The position numbers were made by a program, and so were the translations under genes. From contig NZ_JBHSAF010000014.1 in the NCBI RefSeq assembly GCF_042649925.1, positions 124,001 to 188,000 on the forward strand: a stretch of 64,000 nucleotides of DNA, given 5' to 3'. The stretch's first letter is position 1. The number at the start of each line of letters is the position of its first letter. Origin of the DNA: Pseudaeromonas sharmana (GTDB lineage Bacteria > Pseudomonadota > Gammaproteobacteria > Enterobacterales > Aeromonadaceae). This document shows, piece by piece, positions 60,245-64,000 of the stretch. The notes beneath the pieces were generated by a model. The model saw only the letters and a list, made by a program, of their open reading frames with translations. It was not told the DNA's origin and did not search any database.

Positions 60245-62584
60245 TTAGTTCGCCAGATCGCCTTCATCCAGATAGCTGGCGGTCCAGAAGAACGGCGCAT
60301 TCCAGTTCACCGTGACTTCGTTAAGGGTCCAGGCACCAATCTCATCTTTCCAGCACATCTGGCCGATGCAGTTGCCCTTGAGGGTGGCGGCGACCGGATC
60401 GCTGAAATTCATGGAGTTAGGACCGCCCGACAGCACACCCGGCGGCACCATCGGCGAGGCCGCATCCACCTGGTGTGCCCAGAATCTGTGGTGCGGATTC
60501 TGCAGCGGGCGACTGCCGTAACCGGAGACATAGGATTGATCCAGTGGGTTGCGCCCGAGCAGGTAGTCCATCGCATCAGACATGGCCTGCACATATTTGC
60601 GCTCGCCGGTGATGTCGTGGGCCAGCCCCAGGAAGATGCTGCGGTTCATCAGGTTGGAGTTGGAGCCCCAGGGATACTGTTCTGCCGTGTAGGGGATCAG
60701 ATAGCCTTCCTGATCCACGCGTTGCTGATAGGCATCCGCAGTCGCCACTATGGCTGCGCGGGCGCGCTGCACATCGGCTTGCGGCAGTGTGTTGGGCACC
60801 AGGGCCAGCGTGATGGTGCCGGCACTGGCCACACCTTGCCAGTAGAGGTCGCCGGTGGCGTCCTTGTCACCCTTCGGTGTCGTCAGGTAGTAACGGGAGT
60901 TCTGGATAGCATCGCGGTACTCTGTCTTGCCGGTAGTGGCGAACAACTCGGCGGCTGCCCAGTAGAATTCATCATCCAGCTGGGTGTCGTCATAGGGACC
61001 GGAGCCGACGAAGTTGTCATAGGCGTAGACATCCGGATGTTTCTTCGCCGCTTGCCAGGCTGTTTCGGCCGCCTTCAGGCAGCGTGCGGCATAGGGGGCA
61101 TCGCTCTGTTTCCAGACCCGGGCACACTGGGCCGCGGTCGCCGCCAGATTCAGCGTGGCCGCGGTGCTGGGGTGACTCAGGTAACGGGGTTGCGGATCCT
61201 TGTGCGGCGGCAGCGGCATGCCGGTCCAGGCCTCATCGGCGACCTTGTGGAACGCCATGCCAGAGGCATCGATCTCGGTCAGCTTGAGCGCATCCAGATG
61301 CGCGGATTGATCACCGACCGGCACGGCGGCCTTCTTGCCTTCTGGCACTTGCATCGCCAGCATGAAGTCCATCATCCAGCGCGCCTCGTCCAGCAAGTCA
61401 TTCTTGCCGTTGCCGCTTTCCGGGATCTTCACCTGGCCATCGCTAAACGCACTGGCCGAGCGTTTGCGGCCGTGCTGTTCATGCTCGTAGAAGTTCATCA
61501 GCGTCCAGGTGGAGATGCCGCCGTTGACCACGTACTTGCCCTGATCGCCGGCATCGTACCAGCCTCCGGTGACATCCAGCTTGTAATCGCAACCGGGCCA
61601 GGCGTTGCCTTTGGCATCGGTCTTGTTAAAGCAGGTCACCTGTTCCGGCTTGTGGCCGGCGGGGCGGGCCAAATCGGCACGCTGGACATATTTGCTTTCG
61701 ATGTCGATACCACTGCGCTGCTGGTAGAAGAAGGAGAGGGCGTCAAACTTCATCTTTTGATACAGCTGGGGATCGATGCTGAACGGGTGGCTCTTCTTGT
61801 CATTGACCACCAGCACCAGATCGCGTGCTGGTTGGGTGACCTGGCTGAAATCCACAATGTGTACTTTCTCGCCGGAGGCCGGATTCAGACCAAACGGCCG
61901 GGTTTGGCCTTCTGCCAGCTTGTTACCCTGGCTATCGAGCAGGGTCCAGGGCAGCGGTGTGGCGGCATCACTGACGACGGTTGCACGCTTCTGGGCGTGG
62001 GGCAGGTAACCGACCTGGTTGACCCGGACTTCGGCAAAGTCATTTTTGGCCTTCAGGCGCGGGCCTTTGAGGGAGGCCTTGCCGACACAGACGGTGGTCG
62101 GGGTCTGGGTGCCAAGCTGCAACTGGAATTGGGTCTTCTCGTCGGTAGCTGACGGCGTGAATGTGAAGTCGAACTGTTTGGCGCTGGCCCCCAGCTCGAT
62201 GTCCTGTATCAGATAGCTGGTATAAGGGGCGCCATCATGCTGAATCAGTGCCTTGGCATGGATCGGCTGCTTGGCAGAGGCGGTAAAACTCAAGGTATAG
62301 GTTTGCCCTTGGGCCAGCGCCAGGCCGGATTGGCCAAAAATGACATCCCAGGGATTGCTGCCACCGTTGGTAAAGGTCAGACAGCCCATCTGCTGATCGG
62401 CACTCAACGGGCCGCCGGCAGACCACCAGCCATCTGTTCCCTGGGCGAAGCTGCCATTGGTCAGCAGCTCGTCAGTCGGACCAACGGCAGGGCTGTTGCC
62501 GGTGCTACCGTTGCTGGCACAACCCTGCATGGCCAGCACGCAGGAGATGATGAGCGAGACGTTACTTTTTCTAAATAGCTTCAT
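60245..62584 (-). CDS. GH9 cellulase lipoprotein with N-terminal CBM
   Basis: A 779-residue lipoprotein. The lipobox is AMQGC, with Ala after the Cys (outer-membrane sorting). Residues 35-180 form a CBM4/9-like beta-sandwich (TDELLTNGSFAQGTDGWWSAGG). An Ig-like CelD-type domain (VRVNQVGYLPHAQKRATVV) follows, then a GH9 (alpha/alpha)6 barrel: DVTGGWYDAGDQGKYVVNGG with the catalytic Asp pair, HHRFWAHQ (a variant of the usual HHR motif), and DEIGAWTLNEVTVNWNAPFFW with the acid Glu. It hydrolyses cellulose or mixed-linkage glucan at the cell surface. AGAGG lies upstream of the ATG at 62584; operator GAAATCGATTTC is 66 bp upstream. Confidence 0.95.
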   Translation of the reverse strand: MKLFRKSNVSLIISCVLAMQGCASNGSTGNSPAVGPTDELLTNGSFAQGTDGWWSAGGPLSADQQMGCLTFTNGGSNPWDVIFGQSGLALAQGQTYTLSFTASAKQPIHAKALIQHDGAPYTSYLIQDIELGASAKQFDFTFTPSATDEKTQFQLQLGTQTPTTVCVGKASLKGPRLKAKNDFAEVRVNQVGYLPHAQKRATVVSDAATPLPWTLLDSQGNKLAEGQTRPFGLNPASGEKVHIVDFSQVTQPARDLVLVVNDKKSHPFSIDPQLYQKMKFDALSFFYQQRSGIDIESKYVQRADLARPAGHKPEQVTCFNKTDAKGNAWPGCDYKLDVTGGWYDAGDQGKYVVNGGISTWTLMNFYEHEQHGRKRSASAFSDGQVKIPESGNGKNDLLDEARWMMDFMLAMQVPEGKKAAVPVGDQSAHLDALKLTEIDASGMAFHKVADEAWTGMPLPPHKDPQPRYLSHPSTAATLNLAATAAQCARVWKQSDAPYAARCLKAAETAWQAAKKHPDVYAYDNFVGSGPYDDTQLDDEFYWAAAELFATTGKTEYRDAIQNSRYYLTTPKGDKDATGDLYWQGVASAGTITLALVPNTLPQADVQRARAAIVATADAYQQRVDQEGYLIPYTAEQYPWGSNSNLMNRSIFLGLAHDITGERKYVQAMSDAMDYLLGRNPLDQSYVSGYGSRPLQNPHHRFWAHQVDAASPMVPPGVLSGGPNSMNFSDPVAATLKGNCIGQMCWKDEIGAWTLNEVTVNWNAPFFWTASYLDEGDLAN

Positions 62585-62649
62585 TACTGCCTCTTCTGAA
62601 TAAACACACCGCTTGAATGACGACATCGACTTGCCACAGTTGATTTGTG

Positions 62650-62661
62650 GAAATCGATTTC
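62650..62661. promoter_or_regulatory. LacI-type operator GAAATCGATTTC ahead of GH9
   Basis: An exact 12-bp palindrome, 65 bp before the GH9 start. The GH9-GH3 divergent gap (62585-63208) holds three such sites in all, one of them with a mismatch. Confidence 0.82.
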
Positions 62662-62901
62662 ATGCGAAAGAAACAAGATCGTCGGCTAAAAATCAAATCC
62701 TTGTGTATGAACTGTGAGCAGAGCGGCACTTTGTGTGCAGTTTGCGCTTGGCTGTCGCCTTCAGGCGCGTTCTACATCACTGCTTTGTCATAACCACGCT
62801 TGGTCACTGATGACTGGCCCCGGGGGCAAAAATGACATGCTCACGCGATCCTATTCTGCTACGCGTACAATTTTCTATAGTTAAATCATTGAAAATAAAA
62901 G

Positions 62902-62921
62902 AGCCGGAGCAAGCTCCGGCT
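62902..62921. terminator. Hairpin in the GH9-GH3 gap
   Basis: AGCCGGAGC/GCTCCGGCT, a 9-bp stem with a 2-nt nominal loop. On the minus strand CTTTTATTTTC follows, so it is terminator-like in that direction, although no minus-strand gene ends there; on the plus strand it precedes a tiny ORF. Confidence 0.5.
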
Positions 62922-62939
62922 ATAAAAAGGAACATACAC

Positions 62940-62984
62940 ATGGAACAAACTGGTATGAAACAAACCAATAGACCCTACCCATGA
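62940..62984 (+). CDS. Possible 14-codon leader peptide ORF
   Basis: ATG at 62940, stop at 62982-62984 (MEQTGMKQTNRPYP), with AAAAAGGA eight bases upstream and a hairpin just before it. It might be a leader or small ORF from an upstream promoter of the GH3 gene. Weak evidence; only the ribosome site argues for it. Confidence 0.25.
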   Translation: MEQTGMKQTNRPYP

Positions 62985-63025
62985 CAGTAAGGTAACCGCA
63001 TCCTAAGGCCAGAAATGGTTGCTCT

Positions 63026-63037
63026 GAAATCGATTTC
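63026..63037. promoter_or_regulatory. LacI-type operator GAAATCGATTTC ahead of GH3
   Basis: An exact copy, 171 bp before the GH3 start and 19 bp before a strong CRP site. Confidence 0.8.
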
Positions 63038-63056
63038 CAGAATTCTGCTTGTTAAT

Positions 63057-63072
63057 TGTGACTCGGCTCACT
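63057..63072. promoter_or_regulatory. CRP site ahead of GH3
   Basis: TGTGA-N6-TCACT, one base from the consensus, between two operator copies. It implies cAMP-CRP activation of the GH3 promoter. Confidence 0.75.
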
Positions 63073-63154
63073 GTTTCCATGATTTTAATAACGGGAGACG
63101 ACGAAATGAGCGGTTGGCCGCTGGCGAGCAGGTTATTTTTGCGATTACACTTGT

Positions 63155-63166
63155 GCAATCGATTTC
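63155..63166. promoter_or_regulatory. Operator variant GCAATCGATTTC proximal to GH3
   Basis: One mismatch to the palindrome, 42 bp before the GH3 start and 129 bp from the exact copy, about 12 helical turns. The spacing would allow looping between the two sites. Confidence 0.6.
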
Positions 63167-63208
63167 AGATGATTCAATCATACGCTTTACGTTCTCGGGG
63201 TTGAGATA

Positions 63209-64000
63209 ATGAAACAAAAAAGAGAGTACCGATCCGCGATGTTGGCTGCCGGCATCAGCCTGGGGCTGCTGGCAGCCGCCAGTGCCGGGGCCGCTCCCGC
63301 AGAGACACCCTATTTTACCGACTGGCCAGTGATTCACAGCGCGATTCCGGTGGAGCAGGCCATCGAGGCCAAGGTGCAGGCCATTTTGGCGAAGATGACG
63401 CTGGAGGAGAAAATCGGCCAGATGTTGCAGCCGGATTTTCGTGAAGTGACACCGGACGAGATCCGTCAATACAAGATTGGCTCTGTGCTCAACGGCGGCG
63501 GTGGCTGGCCGGGCAATAACAAGCAGGCGCCAGCCCAGGCGTGGGCCGCGGAGGCGGACAAATACTGGCAGGCGACCGAGCAGGCGTTCCAGGGGCGTGG
63601 TTTTCGCATTCCGTTCATGTGGGCCACTGACGCCGTGCATGGTCATAACAACGTGTTTCAGGCGACCATATTCCCGCATAACATCGGCCTGGGTGCTGCG
63701 CACGATGCCGATCTGATCTACCGCATCGGTCAGGCGACCGCCCAGGAAGTCGCGGCCACCGGTCTGGATTGGACGTTTGCGCCTACCGTAGCGGTGCCGC
63801 GCGACGATCGCTGGGGACGCACCTATGAGGGCTACTCCGAAGATCCATCCATTGTCTATGCCTATGCCGGCGAAATGGTGCGCGGCTTGCAGGGCTCGGC
63901 GGCCGATCTGAAGGGGCAGTGCCACGTCATCTCCACCGTCAAACACTTTGTCGGCGATGGCGGCACGCGCGATGGTATCGACCGGGGTGACAATTTCTAC
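63209..64000 (+). CDS. GH3 beta-glucosidase/exo-glucanase (5' part, cut by the window end)
   Basis: 264 residues are visible. A signal peptide (MLAAGISLGLLAAASAGAAPA) is followed by the GH3 N-terminal barrel: MTLEEKIGQMLQPDF, the GSVLNGGGGWPGNN turn, PFMWATDAVHGHNNV, FPHNIGLGA, FAPTVAVPRDDRWGRTYEGYSEDP and STVKHFVGDGGT. The nucleophile Asp should lie just beyond the window end. These motifs are close to periplasmic exo-1,3/1,4-beta-glucosidases such as ExoP. GGGG and TTGAG precede the ATG at 63209. It is divergent from GH9 and shares the operator-rich gap. Confidence 0.95.
   Translation, partial: MKQKREYRSAMLAAGISLGLLAAASAGAAPAETPYFTDWPVIHSAIPVEQAIEAKVQAILAKMTLEEKIGQMLQPDFREVTPDEIRQYKIGSVLNGGGGWPGNNKQAPAQAWAAEADKYWQATEQAFQGRGFRIPFMWATDAVHGHNNVFQATIFPHNIGLGAAHDADLIYRIGQATAQEVAATGLDWTFAPTVAVPRDDRWGRTYEGYSEDPSIVYAYAGEMVRGLQGSAADLKGQCHVISTVKHFVGDGGTRDGIDRGDNFY

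Noticed and set aside
60473..62152. 559-codon plus-strand frame under GH9
   Set aside because: Antisense to a complete GH9 enzyme with all catalytic motifs.
63068..63946. 292-codon minus frame under GH3
   Set aside because: Antisense to a GH3 barrel with clear motifs and through the operator region.

Overview
The window comes from a GC-rich gammaproteobacterium. Several gene pairs are typical of the Enterobacterales/Aeromonadales/Vibrionales side of the class: a cellobiose PTS, a LamB-type porin with a MalM-like partner, QorB with an HxlR regulator, and VieA/VieB-like response regulators. I cannot place it more precisely. I saw no rRNA, tRNA, insertion sequence, prophage or CRISPR array.

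Region 1 (about 0.2-13.2 kb) is a Mo-independent nitrogen-fixation island. The activator gene anfA diverges from an anfH-D-G-K operon that continues into a HEPN-like gene, an Anf3-like flavin/heme protein gene and anfO. Next come an orphan modA, modE and katG. The structural genes carry every cofactor ligand expected of an Fe-only nitrogenase. A textbook sigma-54 promoter precedes anfH. Two 24-bp ModE-type boxes lie upstream of anfA and anfH, which suggests that molybdate-loaded ModE, encoded 8 kb away, shuts the system off. The cofactor maturation genes (nifB and others) are not in the window.

Region 2 (13.2-45.7 kb) is a mosaic of stress and housekeeping accessory genes. It holds arsenic resistance (an ArsR-phosphatase fusion and ACR3), ChrA, the qorR/qorB pair, a Ser-type arylsulfatase with its radical-SAM maturase, and an MscS channel. 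A c-di-GMP/phosphorelay block follows (Hpt, a VieB-like regulator, a REC-EAL protein and a GGDEF protein). The rest includes a Pb/Cd/Zn-type P-type ATPase with a PbrR/CadR regulator, and several LysR/TetR-controlled oxidoreductase, efflux and detoxification genes.

Region 3 (45.7-64 kb) is a plant beta-glucan/xylan utilisation locus. It contains a cellobiose-type PTS (IIB-IIC-GH1-IIA), a GH16 lichenase, a sugar ABC importer without its ATPase, and a duplicated-domain lipoprotein. It also has a LamB-like porin, a MalM-like lipoprotein, a LacI regulator, a GH10 lipoprotein xylanase, a GH9 lipoprotein cellulase and the start of a GH3 glucosidase. The 12-bp palindrome GAAATCGATTTC occurs four times exactly and three times with one mismatch, almost always in front of these transcription units. 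It is the probable operator of the LacI protein. The GH10 gene is out of frame with its lipoprotein leader at two C8 tracts, which means either phase variation or a homopolymer error.
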